Positions 53,374 to 63,944 of a stretch of 64,000 nucleotides of DNA are shown piece after piece. This DNA is from Peptoniphilus obesi ph1 (lineage in GTDB: Bacteria; Bacillota; Clostridia; Tissierellales; Peptoniphilaceae), in NCBI RefSeq assembly GCF_000311865.1, contig NZ_HE978580.1, positions 1 to 64,000 on the forward strand. The letters are read 5' to 3'. The notes under the pieces are model-generated. The model saw only the letters and a program-made list of their open reading frames with translations. It was not told where the DNA came from and made no database searches. A program made the translations under genes and the position numbers. The first letter of the stretch is position 1. Every line of letters starts with the position of its first letter.

Positions 53374-54781
53374 TAACATTTTCCTCACTATTTTGAATAG
53401 GTATTGTTACCTTAACAGTTGTCCCAATTGAATATTCAGAAAAAATTTCTAAGCTTCCATCATGTAATCTAGCTATTTCATCTGAAATAGATAAACCAAT
53501 TCCGCTATGGCTTTTAGAATGTTTACCCTTATAAAATTTATCTTTAACATGTGGCAAATCTTCTTCTGAAATTCCCATACCATTATCTGAAATAAGCATA
53601 TTAAATTTATCATTATCTACATAGGTTTTAAATTTAACCCATCCTTCTTTAGATGAAAATTTAATCGCATTATCCAATAAATTAATTATCAACTGTCTAA
53701 TCCTATTCTTGTCTCCTATTATAACTATTCTTTCATCTAATATTTCTTTTATAAAATCAACATTTGCAGATGCAGCTCTAGGACCCATTTGTTTTGCAAC
53801 ATCGTTGCATATATCTGTTATATTAAATACATCCTTATTTAATTGGATTCTACCAGATATAAATCTTGAAAAATCTAATAATTCTTCAACCATTTTAGCT
53901 AGCCTGTCTGATTCATTTTCTATAATTCCAAGTCCATCATCAAATATTTGTTTATCAGCAGGATCTGTCGACTTTAAAACTACTGCCCATCCTTTTATCG
54001 ATGTCAAAGGAGTTCTTAACTCATGAGAGATTGAAGAAATAAAGTCATTTTTTATCTGTTCTTTATTTAAAATTTCTTCTGCCATCTTATTTAAGGTCAT
54101 GGATAATTGTCCAAGTTCATCTTTAGAATTTAGATTTGACCTTACCTTGTATTGTCCATCAGCCATCTTGCTGGCAACTTGAGTTAATTCTTTAATTGGT
54201 TTTACTATAGTATTTGCAAATATTATAGATATAATAGTTGTTATTAAAATTACTATTAAACCAAAAGTTATTAGAATAAGAGATGTATTAATTATTGTCT
54301 CATCAGTCTGTTCCAGAGATGAAATAAATCTTAGATATCCAATCGTATATCCTTCTTTATTCTTTAACTCTCCTGTAAGAGACATAGTTTTTTCTTTTGT
54401 ATAATTATTTCTTTCTACATATGATTTTAATTTATCTTCTTTAGCTGCCTTAAGATCATCTGTATTAATCGGGTCTGATGGAAGAGCACCTATTGAATCA
54501 TATACAACATATCCATCTCTATCTAAAATTTGAACCTCAGAACTTGTATGTAGCCAAACTAAATCTCCATCATTGACAAGCATCTCAGCTAAACTTTTAT
54601 CAGAATAAAATTTTTCAAAAGAATCTATTGATAGGGAAAGTCTATTTTCCATTTCAATTTCCATGCTATCATAGTAAAAATTCTTAAAACCAATTATCAA
54701 GAAAAAATCAATAGTAAAGACAGTAAAAAATATAATGATTAAAAAAGATTTAACTAATCTTGTGCCTAAACTATTCTTCAA
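53363..54781 (-). CDS. Sensor histidine kinase
   Basis: A 472-residue membrane kinase with two membrane segments (about 11-32 and 165-190) bracketing an extracellular sensor domain of about 130 residues, a HAMP linker (190-240), the H-box SSISHELRTPLTSIKGW and a HATPase domain with DNAIKFSSKEG (N), DNGMGI (G1) and GIGLSI (G2). It phosphorylates the adjacent response regulator. The start looks to be TTG at 54781, four bases after GAGGTG in the regulator's stop region. The overall form resembles WalK/ResE/PhoR kinases; the signal is unknown. Confidence 0.92.
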   Translation of the reverse strand: MKNSLGTRLVKSFLIIIFFTVFTIDFFLIIGFKNFYYDSMEIEMENRLSLSIDSFEKFYSDKSLAEMLVNDGDLVWLHTSSEVQILDRDGYVVYDSIGALPSDPINTDDLKAAKEDKLKSYVERNNYTKEKTMSLTGELKNKEGYTIGYLRFISSLEQTDETIINTSLILITFGLIVILITTIISIIFANTIVKPIKELTQVASKMADGQYKVRSNLNSKDELGQLSMTLNKMAEEILNKEQIKNDFISSISHELRTPLTSIKGWAVVLKSTDPADKQIFDDGLGIIENESDRLAKMVEELLDFSRFISGRIQLNKDVFNITDICNDVAKQMGPRAASANVDFIKEILDERIVIIGDKNRIRQLIINLLDNAIKFSSKEGWVKFKTYVDNDKFNMLISDNGMGISEEDLPHVKDKFYKGKHSKSHSGIGLSISDEIARLHDGSLEIFSEYSIGTTVKVTIPIQNSEENVNEV

Positions 54782-54782
54782 A

Positions 54783-55472
54783 TTACACCTCAGTAAACCA
54801 TCTATAACCTAGACCCCAAACAGTTTCAATATAATCAGGTTTTGCAGGATTTTCTTCTACTTTAGATCTTAGTCGTCTTATATTTACATCAACTATTTTA
54901 GAATCCATATCTATTTCGTCTCCCCAAACCATTTTTAAAATGTCATCCCTTTTTAGAGCCTTGCCAGGGTTTTGCATAAATATTTTCATTATCTTATATT
55001 CTGTTGGTGTCAGTATTATTTCTTTTTCTCCCTTATAAAATTTTCTTGAATATGTATCAAGTTTAAAAGGTCCTTGGAAAATTTCATTGTCGCTATTGTC
55101 TACATCAATCTCTAATCTTCTTTCCAAAGACTTTATCCTTAGAGAAAGTTCTGTTGGGTTAAATGGTTTTGTTAAATAATCATCAGATCCATATTGAAGT
55201 CCCATAATTTTATCTAAGTCTTCAGATTTTGCACTTAACATTATTATTCCAAGTTCTGGAAATTCATTTCTCAAAACTCTACAAACTTCAAAACCATCTA
55301 TGCCAGGAAGCATAATATCTAAAACTACAATTTCTGGTTTTTCTCTTCTAGCAACTTCTAAACCTTCTTCGCCACTAGCAGCCTCAAACACTTTGTAGTG
55401 TTCTCTTTCTAAATTTATCTTAACAAACTTTCTTATAGAATCTTCATCTTCTACTAGAAGTATTTTTGTCAT
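54783..55472 (-). CDS. OmpR/PhoB-family response regulator
   Basis: A 229-residue regulator. The receiver domain (1-120) has the acidic pair EDED, the phosphoacceptor aspartate D52 in VLDIMLPG, a threonine-type switch replaced by SAKSEDLDK, and the lysine in YLTKPFN. The C-terminal winged helix (about 130-229) carries LTPTEYKIMKIF and the recognition region around DSKIVDVNIRRLRSKV. It controls transcription with its kinase. AAAGGTGATAAT precedes the ATG. The DNA target is unknown; the pair is WalRK-, ResDE- or PhoPR-like. Confidence 0.95.
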   Translation of the reverse strand: MTKILLVEDEDSIRKFVKINLEREHYKVFEAASGEEGLEVARREKPEIVVLDIMLPGIDGFEVCRVLRNEFPELGIIMLSAKSEDLDKIMGLQYGSDDYLTKPFNPTELSLRIKSLERRLEIDVDNSDNEIFQGPFKLDTYSRKFYKGEKEIILTPTEYKIMKIFMQNPGKALKRDDILKMVWGDEIDMDSKIVDVNIRRLRSKVEENPAKPDYIETVWGLGYRWFTEV

Positions 55473-55495
55473 ATTATCACCTTTCTATAATAATC

Positions 55496-55524
55496 ATTAT
55501 AATTAATAAGCTTAAAAAAGACAA
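55496..55524 (-). promoter_or_regulatory. Promoter of two-component operon
   Basis: Minus-strand TTGTCT (55519-55524), a 17-bp spacer and perfect TATAAT (55496-55501), 24 bp before the regulator start. The -35 lies in the T tract that follows the guaB terminator hairpin, so the two signals are packed together. Confidence 0.75.
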
Positions 55525-55530
55525 TAAATA

Positions 55531-55554
55531 AGACCTATCCTTTCGAATAGGTCT
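55531..55554 (-). terminator. Terminator of guaB
   Basis: An 8-bp stem, AGACCTAT/ATAGGTCT with a short loop, followed on the minus strand by TATTTATTG and CTTTTTT. It lies 16 bp past the guaB stop. Confidence 0.78.
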
Positions 55555-55569
55555 GAGATTATTATTTTA

Positions 55570-57024
<1,455 letters not shown>

Positions 57025-57095
57025 TTAATCCCCTCCTAGAATTTTTCAATTTTTATATATTATAACTCTAATAAAATTTTATTTAAATAAACATT

Positions 57096-58331
57096 TTAGT
57101 TTAATATACCCTTTTTTTCAAGTTCTATCTTTAGATAACTTGGTTCTATAGATATTATCCTATATTTTTGATCAACATCTATATTTAATTTTACATCATG
57201 CTTACCAGCCTGAAGGTCTGATAAATTTACACTTGCAGATATTTGATCCTTACTTGCTTCCAATTTAGATAAAGGATCCTTTGGTGCTATTATTATATCA
57301 ATTTTTACATCATCTTCAAAAATACAATTAAAGGCTTCATCTAAATTTTCTATTTTTATATCGTCTTTATTGATGCTTATTTTTTGTTTTTTAAGAGTTA
57401 TTGGCTGAGATGATGCTACAAATTTAATATCCTTATCTACTAAAGACACTCCATCTGGAAGATTAACATCAATTGTTTTTTGTGTATTAATTAAAGAGTT
57501 TGCATCAATAGCTTCTGTTGTTAACTCATCAATTTCTTTTAAAACTGATGAATTTCCCTTAATAGTCACAGAGTTTGGTTCGACATAAAAATCTTTTGTA
57601 TCCATTCCCTCTGGTATATTGCCAACTATATTTAATCTCACAGGTATTGTTTGTGTTTTCAATATTGGCAGATCCAAGGTTATTTTATCTGGTTTGAAAG
57701 AAACTTCATCAATTTTATTTCCTTCTTCATCAAAAGCTTCTACAACAGATGTCATAACAGAAGATTCACTTTTACCAGCTACATTAAAACTAGATGTAAT
57801 CTTGGCTATCTTGTCCACATAAGTTTGAGCTCCAGTAACTTCTACTTCTTCAGATTCTTTTATATTTCCTAACACATAAGATTCTGCAACAGAACCTTTG
57901 GTAATAATATTACAATCCATCTTGTTGCTAACAACCTTATCGATCTTAACAGATATTAGTTCTGGATTCTTAGAATCTACACTAACGCTGTTACCATCAA
58001 CCTGAATTCTAATTGGAATTTTATATTCTCCAGCATAATACCCAGATAAATCAGCAGATGCTGAGACTGAGTCCCTATTGATTTTTGAAATATTTGACTG
58101 TTTACCAGTAAGTTTTACAGTAACTTTTGGATCGCTTGATGAAACTACCGCCAAATCATTTGCCTTTATTTCAGCTAAGTTTTCTAATCTTACACTTACA
58201 TCCTTAATTACAATGCTTTTCTCAGGATCAACTTCACTTCTAACATAAAGCCATAAAAAAACGGCAAATAGAATAGAAATGATTAAAAGCATTCTATCGT
58301 TTTTCTTCTTTGTCCCTACTTTTTGAGTCAT
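57096..58331 (-). CDS. cdaR: CdaR, YbbR-domain regulator of CdaA
   Basis: A 411-residue protein with one N-terminal membrane segment (about 14-30) followed by YbbR-type beta repeats (several VxxxP and V(S/T)V-rich modules, about 31-400). CdaR binds CdaA at the membrane and adjusts c-di-AMP synthesis. Its ATG at 58331 lies 38 bp inside the end of cdaA, ten bases after GGAGG. It is followed by guaB, not glmM. All YbbR modules look intact. Confidence 0.9.
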   Translation of the reverse strand: MTQKVGTKKKNDRMLLIISILFAVFLWLYVRSEVDPEKSIVIKDVSVRLENLAEIKANDLAVVSSSDPKVTVKLTGKQSNISKINRDSVSASADLSGYYAGEYKIPIRIQVDGNSVSVDSKNPELISVKIDKVVSNKMDCNIITKGSVAESYVLGNIKESEEVEVTGAQTYVDKIAKITSSFNVAGKSESSVMTSVVEAFDEEGNKIDEVSFKPDKITLDLPILKTQTIPVRLNIVGNIPEGMDTKDFYVEPNSVTIKGNSSVLKEIDELTTEAIDANSLINTQKTIDVNLPDGVSLVDKDIKFVASSQPITLKKQKISINKDDIKIENLDEAFNCIFEDDVKIDIIIAPKDPLSKLEASKDQISASVNLSDLQAGKHDVKLNIDVDQKYRIISIEPSYLKIELEKKGILN

Positions 58332-59145
58332 TATAACTTGTCCTCCATTTATTTAAAAATCCAACTGATTCTTCAATTTTTGGCATATATACTCTATTCA
58401 ATTTGTCCTCTAGGGTTGCTAGGTCTAGATATCTTGATAATACTCCATTTTCAGCTGTAGATATTGACCCAGTTTCTTCAGAAACCATAATACTTAAACA
58501 GTCAGATCTTTCAGATATACCAATTCCAGCTCTGTGTCTTGTTCCTAAATCCTTTGATATATTTTGACTATCTGATAGAGGTAAAAAACAAGCTGCAGAA
58601 ACAACTTTATCCCCCTTTATGATTACTGCTCCATCATGGAGTGGTGTGTTTGGTATAAAAATATTTATTAAAAGACCACTAGAAACCAATCCCTCAATCT
58701 TTGTTCCTGTTTCTATTATCTCATTTAGTCCAGTTTGTCTTTGAATTATAATCAAAGCTCCAATTTTTTGTCTAGCAAGTGATGCAACAGCATCAACTAA
58801 TTCTTCCACAACTGCTGATTTTTCTTGTCCTGTATATAAACTAGATCTTAAAGAACTTCTTCTTCCCAAGGCTTCTAGCACTTTTCTAAGTTCAGGTTGA
58901 AATACTATAAATATAGCAACAGAACCCCAAATCATAAGCTTATTTAAAAGCCAATAAGTGGTATAAAATTGTCCCCATTCACTCAATTTAGTTAATATAA
59001 GTATGACTAAAATACCTTTGGCAAGCTGCTCCGCTCGCGTTCCTCTTAATAATTTTAAACAATTGTATGTAACTATACTTATAATAGCTATATCAAGTAT
59101 ATCTCTTATTCCAATCATATTTGTTAGATAGTTAAGTACGTTCAT
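58294..59145 (-). CDS. cdaA: Diadenylate cyclase CdaA
   Basis: A 283-residue membrane enzyme. Three N-terminal membrane segments (about 15-80) precede the DAC domain with the catalytic NTPLHDGAV and GTRHRAG motifs. It makes c-di-AMP from ATP, a messenger for potassium and turgor control and wall homeostasis. It overlaps cdaR by 38 bp, and the DUF5317 gene lies just upstream. GGAGTAAAA precedes the ATG. Confidence 0.97.
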   Translation of the reverse strand: MNVLNYLTNMIGIRDILDIAIISIVTYNCLKLLRGTRAEQLAKGILVILILTKLSEWGQFYTTYWLLNKLMIWGSVAIFIVFQPELRKVLEALGRRSSLRSSLYTGQEKSAVVEELVDAVASLARQKIGALIIIQRQTGLNEIIETGTKIEGLVSSGLLINIFIPNTPLHDGAVIIKGDKVVSAACFLPLSDSQNISKDLGTRHRAGIGISERSDCLSIMVSEETGSISTAENGVLSRYLDLATLEDKLNRVYMPKIEESVGFLNKWRTSYNDSKSRDKEEKR

Positions 59146-59147
59146 TT

Positions 59148-59693
59148 TTACTCCTTGAGATTATATATATAAATTATTATTCCTATTGAAATTATAATAT
59201 CACCAATACTAATAACTCTAGCGAAAGGATATGGTGGTTTAATAGCAATAATATCTGATAAAATTCTTAACTTAGGATTGTCAAATATCCCATGGCTGAG
59301 GGATAATTTTTGACTTATTATAAAATACTTTTCTGGATTATTAATACTTAGTAAACTTGAATTATCAACTGGCATTTTACCATTTAAAGCAATAACTAAA
59401 AAATTTGCAAAAAATCCAACTGCAATTAAAATAAGTCCAGGAAGCTCATAATTAATTAGTAAACCTATAATAATTAATAATAAGGATAATAAATGACTAA
59501 AATAATAATTCTTTATAAAAAATAAAGTAATTTGTCCAAAATCATTTGTTGTAAAAATAAAATTTATTAAGCTTAAGATTATGCCTAGTACACAAAATAA
59601 AAGTCCAGAACTTTTAAACTTAATTGATTTACTCATTTTTTTTCCCGAAAAAAACAAGATTAATAATGAAATTATTACAGATTCTATTATCAT
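59148..59693 (-). CDS. DUF5317-like membrane protein
   Basis: A 181-residue protein with four to five membrane segments. It fits DUF5317: a FFSGKKMSK start, NGKMPVD in a middle loop and a conserved end with ISIGDIIISIGI. Members are found in clostridia and relatives, of unknown function. It leads the cdaA-cdaR transcript with two bases between stop and next start, so it could affect c-di-AMP signalling; that is inference. GGTAGGTG precedes the ATG. Confidence 0.78.
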   Translation of the reverse strand: MIIESVIISLLILFFSGKKMSKSIKFKSSGLLFCVLGIILSLINFIFTTNDFGQITLFFIKNYYFSHLLSLLLIIIGLLINYELPGLILIAVGFFANFLVIALNGKMPVDNSSLLSINNPEKYFIISQKLSLSHGIFDNPKLRILSDIIAIKPPYPFARVISIGDIIISIGIIIYIYNLKE

Positions 59694-59709
59694 AAAAACA
59701 CCTACCTAT

Positions 59710-59718
59710 ATAGTAACA
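59710..59718 (-). promoter_or_regulatory. Extended -10 promoter of DUF5317-cdaA operon
   Basis: The minus strand reads TGTTACTAT, a TGn extended -10 about 20 bp before the start at 59693. The -35 region is only T-rich. Confidence 0.4.
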
Positions 59719-59755
59719 CAAATTTTATACAAAAAATAAGTTATAAAATATAAAA

Positions 59756-59779
59756 AAGGACTGAAATTAATCAGTCCTT
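59756..59779 (-). terminator. Terminator of prkC-thiN operon
   Basis: A 9-bp stem, AAGGACTGA/TCAGTCCTT with a 6-base loop, is followed on the minus strand by a run of T. The upstream arm includes the last codons and the stop of thiN. Confidence 0.82.
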
Positions 59780-60400
59780 AGATTTTATTATCAAGGCTTT
59801 ACCCTTGTGTAAAATAATTTTAGCTTTTTCATCAATTATTTCATTACTTACTCCAAGACTAGCTGCCCTGTTTATAGTTGAGTTTTTGACTTCATAGCTA
59901 AGTCCCTGACTAGACAGAAGTATTTTATCACTTATAGATATTATACTTAAATATTTATAATTATCTTTAGAGAAGATATACTCTCCTTCTTCTATATAAT
60001 AAATTTCATTATTATTATCTACAATTTTTATCTTTGCCTTATCAAAATATTTTTCAAGCAAAAATATATTAGAAAGAGTGTGGTCTAGTCTGCTGCCAGT
60101 TACTGAAAGTAAAGTAATTTCATCATATTTATTTTCTATTAAATACGAAAGAGCTGATTCACTATCAGTAAAATCTTTTCTAGTATTTAATTTAATCAGC
60201 TTTATCTTTTTATCTTCAATAAATTTTTTGCACTCCTCATCTGAAGAATCAAGATCTCCAATAATAAGATCTGGCAAAATTTCTAAATTAATAAAATTTT
60301 TTATGCCATAATCTGCACAAACCACAAAAGAATCTTTACAATATTTTAATAAAATATCTTTATCTATTGGGTTACCAGCTGCTACAATACTTGCCTTCAT
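59771..60400 (-). CDS. thiN: Thiamine pyrophosphokinase
   Basis: A 209-residue ThiN. DYGIKNFINLEILPDLIIGDLDS and KDFTDSESALSYLI are the ATP- and metal-binding motifs, and GSRLDHTLSNIFLL is the family signature. It adds pyrophosphate from ATP to thiamine, giving the TPP cofactor. It overlaps rpe by four bases, and its end runs into the operon terminator. This gene after rsgA-rpe is a standard Firmicute arrangement. Confidence 0.95.
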   Translation of the reverse strand: MKASIVAAGNPIDKDILLKYCKDSFVVCADYGIKNFINLEILPDLIIGDLDSSDEECKKFIEDKKIKLIKLNTRKDFTDSESALSYLIENKYDEITLLSVTGSRLDHTLSNIFLLEKYFDKAKIKIVDNNNEIYYIEEGEYIFSKDNYKYLSIISISDKILLSSQGLSYEVKNSTINRAASLGVSNEIIDEKAKIILHKGKALIIKSKD

Positions 60401-61044
60401 TTTTTAATTGCCTTAAATTTTCTCATTTCTTCCAAAGGATTTTCCTTAGAAAATATAGCAGAACCAGCAACTAAAATATCTGCTCCAGCTTGGTATAGTT
60501 TTTCTGCATTATCTAAATTTACTCCACCATCAACTTCAATCAAGCACTTACTTGATCTTTGATCTATTATTTTTTTAGCCTCTTCTATTTTTCTGTAAGT
60601 AGACTCTATAAATTTTTGTCCTCCAAAACCTGGATTAACAGACATGAGTAATAAAATATCTATATCATCAATAGTGTAGTCCAAAATACTAAGGTCTTCT
60701 GCAGGATTTAATACTAGTCCAGCTTTAATTCCATATGATTTTATTAAATTTATAGTTCTATTTAAATGTTTTGTTGAAGCTGGATGTATTGATAAAATAT
60801 TTGCCCCAGAATCTGCAAAAGCAGGAATATAATTTTCTGGATTTTCAATCATCAAATGTACATCAAAATCAATATCGGTCAATGATCTAAATTGTTTAAC
60901 GATTCCTGGTCCAAAAGAAATATTAGGCACGTAATTACCATCCATAATATCCACATGGACATAATCAATTTTTGCTTCATTCATATCAGAAAAATCTTTT
61001 CTTATATTTGTAAAATCACATGAAAGTATTGATGGCGATATCAT
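60397..61044 (-). CDS. rpe: Ribulose-phosphate 3-epimerase
   Basis: A 215-residue TIM barrel. SPSILSCDFTNI, DYVHVDIMDGNYVPNISFGP and VNPGFGGQKFIE are the metal and substrate loops, and EVDGGVNLDNA with VAGSAIF close the phosphate site. It interconverts ribulose 5- and xylulose 5-phosphate. With Fsa and GlpX it supports the pentose and hexose phosphate pools. GGGGAGCTACTAA, which includes the rsgA stop, precedes the ATG. Confidence 0.97.
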   Translation of the reverse strand: MISPSILSCDFTNIRKDFSDMNEAKIDYVHVDIMDGNYVPNISFGPGIVKQFRSLTDIDFDVHLMIENPENYIPAFADSGANILSIHPASTKHLNRTINLIKSYGIKAGLVLNPAEDLSILDYTIDDIDILLLMSVNPGFGGQKFIESTYRKIEEAKKIIDQRSSKCLIEVDGGVNLDNAEKLYQAGADILVAGSAIFSKENPLEEMRKFKAIKK

Positions 61045-61902
61045 TTAGTAGCTCCCCTTTTCTTTTAGTTCTTTATAAATCATCTTGTAGTTTTCATATC
61101 GAGTTTTTGGAATTATAAAATTCTCAACATCTTCTTTTACCTTGCAATTTGGCTCATCTATATGATCACAATCATTAAATTTGCATTCAGCAGAAGCTTT
61201 TTCAAATTCTCTAAAATAATCTTTTAAATCTCTTGGATAAAGGTCTAATCTGATGTTGGAAAAACCAGGTGTATCAAATAAATATATATTATCTTCTCCT
61301 GTAAAAAGTTCAGTATGTCTAGTTGTGTGTTTTCCTCTTTTAGTCTTTTTGGAAACTTCTCCAACTTTTATTTCTTTATTTAATATATTGGATGCTATAG
61401 TTGACTTTCCTGCTGCAGAAACTCCGCACAAAGCTGTTGTTTTATTTTTTAAATAGTCTCTTAATAAATCAATTGTAAAATCGTATTTATAAGATATTAA
61501 AAAAGTTTTAAATCCAGCTTTCCTATATATGTCATAAACTTTTTTTGCTTCATTTTCTGCAAGGTCATACTTATTAATAGCAACTAATATATCTACCTTG
61601 TGTTCATATTCGCAAATCATTTTGTCTATTAAGTTAAGATTATAATCTGGATCTTTGGTTGGTATCACTATTAAAACTTGGTCAACATTTGCAACTGGTG
61701 GTCTTAGAATTTTATTTTTCCTAGGATATACTTTTTCTATATATCCTAGTTGATCTTTTTCTTGCCTAAATTCAACATCATCTCCGACCATAGGAGCTGT
61801 TGAATTATTTCTAAAATTACCTCTTGCTCTTGTTTCGTAAATTTGTCCTTGGCTATTTACATAGTAAAATCCACCTGTAAGTTTAACTATCTTTCCTTGC
61901 AT
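61045..61902 (-). CDS. rsgA: Ribosome small subunit GTPase RsgA
   Basis: A 285-residue circularly permuted GTPase with an N-terminal OB domain (1-65), the G4 motif NKYD, G1 CGVSAAGKST, G3 DTPGF in order, and a C-terminal zinc domain (HID-type: CKFNDCDHIDEPNC). It helps late maturation of the 30S subunit. In Bacillus rsgA/yloQ is cotranscribed with prkC, as here. GAGGTATTTATA precedes the ATG. Confidence 0.97.
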   Translation of the reverse strand: MQGKIVKLTGGFYYVNSQGQIYETRARGNFRNNSTAPMVGDDVEFRQEKDQLGYIEKVYPRKNKILRPPVANVDQVLIVIPTKDPDYNLNLIDKMICEYEHKVDILVAINKYDLAENEAKKVYDIYRKAGFKTFLISYKYDFTIDLLRDYLKNKTTALCGVSAAGKSTIASNILNKEIKVGEVSKKTKRGKHTTRHTELFTGEDNIYLFDTPGFSNIRLDLYPRDLKDYFREFEKASAECKFNDCDHIDEPNCKVKEDVENFIIPKTRYENYKMIYKELKEKGSY

Positions 61903-61912
61903 TATAAATACC

Positions 61913-63940
61913 TCAATTTATTTTTTGAGTTTCAGCTTTCTTTCCATCTAAATAAATCACAAATTCATCTCCCTTTGATACATATTGCAAAGGAACTTCT
62001 ACATTTCCTTGAGATGATTCTTTGTTCCAATCATAAATCTTATATTGTTTGCCATCACGAGTATACCTCCAAACAGTTACTTTGTGAGTTTTATCGTCTT
62101 TTGGCATATTAATCGTTAAATTCTGGGGGAGACCCTCATCATCATTTGATGTGTTGTTTTCTCTAGCAGATTCATTTCTCTTATCTGGTTTTGTTTGTTT
62201 ATTACTGTTATTTTCTTCCCCTGAGCTATCCTCTGGTCCAGATGAAACATATAATTTTATTTGACTTCCCTTATCAGCATTTCCACTTGGTTCTGTGTAA
62301 ACGACCTCATCTACTCCAACTTTATTAGATTTTACTGCTTCGATTTGAACAATAAATCCTAAACTTTCTAAAGTTGCTTTAGCATCTGATGCCTTAACCC
62401 CTTTTAAATTAGGAATTTTTTGATCTTTATCTTCTTTTCCTTTTGATACATAGACTGTTATATTTTTGTTGTTTGCAACTTCACTTCCTGCAGATGGTTC
62501 TTGTCTAAATATTTGGTCTTCAGGATATTCATCTGAATATTCAAGTTCTATGTCTACTATTTTAAGTCCAGATTCTTCTACTATAGCTTGACCTTCATCA
62601 AGAGTTTTCCCAACCAAGTTTGGAACCTTAGTTATATCTGCGATTACATTAATAAGAACTTTAATTGAAGAACCTTCTTCTAATTCAGTGCCTTCTTTTG
62701 GATCTTGTTCCAAGACTTTTCTATTTACTTCATCATAATTTTCTGTAAAATCAGCTTCCATTACAAAACCAAGCTTTTCAATTTCAGCCTTGGCTTCATC
62801 TTGGCTTAAACCAACTACATTAGGAACAGTTATTAATTTAGTCTCTTCTTGATCACGATTTGAATTATTAAACAATTTTGGAACTACAAAAAATAATAAA
62901 GCTGCAAGTAGAAGTGCTGTTACAACTCCAAGAATCGCCGGAAATGAGGATTCTTTTTTAGCCTTTGTCTTACTAGATCTTTTTTGTCTTTCTATTTCAT
63001 CCCTGTCTCTTCTTACATCTTTTCTATTTAAGACTGGTGATTCCCTTAATCCTGTTCTTGATATAGGACTAGTATTTTCCATTCGAGTGCTATAAGCAAG
63101 ATTTGATGTTCTGCCCATTTGTATATTTCTTATATCTCTTACAAGCAAATATACATCAGAGTATCTATCATCTGGATCTTTCATTGTCATCTTCTTAACA
63201 ATTTGATCTGTATATTGAGAAACTTGAGGATTTCTTGAAGATGGCATTGGCATATTGCTTTGAACTTGCATCAAGGCAACTGAAACAGGATTATCTGCAT
63301 CAAATGGCAACTGTCCTGTTAGCATTTCAAATAATACAATTCCTAATGAATATATGTCTGACCTGTTATCAACCTTAGCCCCTCTTGCTTGCTCTGGTGA
63401 GAAATAATGAACAGATCCCATAATTGCATTAGTGGCTGTCACTGTTGAATTATCAGAGACTCTAGCAATTCCAAAATCTGTAACCTTTATTCTATCATCC
63501 TTGGTTATCATGATGTTTTGAGATTTAATATCTCTGTGAACGATACCCTTGGAATGGGCTATTTTCAAAGCCTCTGCAATTTGAACAGTATATTCTAAGG
63601 CCGTCTTTTCACTTAATTTTCCTAGTTCATTTATTTTCTCTTTTAATGTTGTACCATCAATATACTCCATTACTATATAATGAACTTTTTCATTTTCTAT
63701 ATCTTCAGTTCCTACATCATATATGCTAACAATATTTGGATGAGAAATACTCGCTGCAGCTAGCGATTCTCTTTTGAATTTTCTTATAAAATTGTTGTCA
63801 CCATTATATTCTGCTTTTAAAGTCTTAATAGCAACAATCCTATCTAGTTTTCTATCATGAGCTTTGTAGACATCTCCCATGCCACCAGTGCCGATTTTTT
63901 GAAGAACCTCATATCTGTTAGCTAATAAATTGCCTATCAT
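61913..63940 (-). CDS. prkC: PASTA Ser/Thr protein kinase
   Basis: A 675-residue membrane kinase. The kinase domain (1-270) has the glycine loop, lysine K39, HRD at 135-137, DFG at 155-157 and the SPEQ region at 181-184. A juxtamembrane linker (270-332), one membrane segment (333-356), and three PASTA domains (about 370-433, 438-501 and 508-568) follow. A spacer rich in S/E/N and a last beta-rich domain (about 607-675) end the protein. PASTA domains bind peptidoglycan fragments or lipid II. It controls wall growth and dormancy exit through phosphorylation, reversed by the Stp phosphatase upstream. The gene order stp-prkC-rsgA-rpe-thiN is classical. Confidence 0.97.
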   Translation of the reverse strand: MIGNLLANRYEVLQKIGTGGMGDVYKAHDRKLDRIVAIKTLKAEYNGDNNFIRKFKRESLAAASISHPNIVSIYDVGTEDIENEKVHYIVMEYIDGTTLKEKINELGKLSEKTALEYTVQIAEALKIAHSKGIVHRDIKSQNIMITKDDRIKVTDFGIARVSDNSTVTATNAIMGSVHYFSPEQARGAKVDNRSDIYSLGIVLFEMLTGQLPFDADNPVSVALMQVQSNMPMPSSRNPQVSQYTDQIVKKMTMKDPDDRYSDVYLLVRDIRNIQMGRTSNLAYSTRMENTSPISRTGLRESPVLNRKDVRRDRDEIERQKRSSKTKAKKESSFPAILGVVTALLLAALLFFVVPKLFNNSNRDQEETKLITVPNVVGLSQDEAKAEIEKLGFVMEADFTENYDEVNRKVLEQDPKEGTELEEGSSIKVLINVIADITKVPNLVGKTLDEGQAIVEESGLKIVDIELEYSDEYPEDQIFRQEPSAGSEVANNKNITVYVSKGKEDKDQKIPNLKGVKASDAKATLESLGFIVQIEAVKSNKVGVDEVVYTEPSGNADKGSQIKLYVSSGPEDSSGEENNSNKQTKPDKRNESARENNTSNDDEGLPQNLTINMPKDDKTHKVTVWRYTRDGKQYKIYDWNKESSQGNVEVPLQYVSKGDEFVIYLDGKKAETQKIN

Positions 63941-63944
63941 CTCT

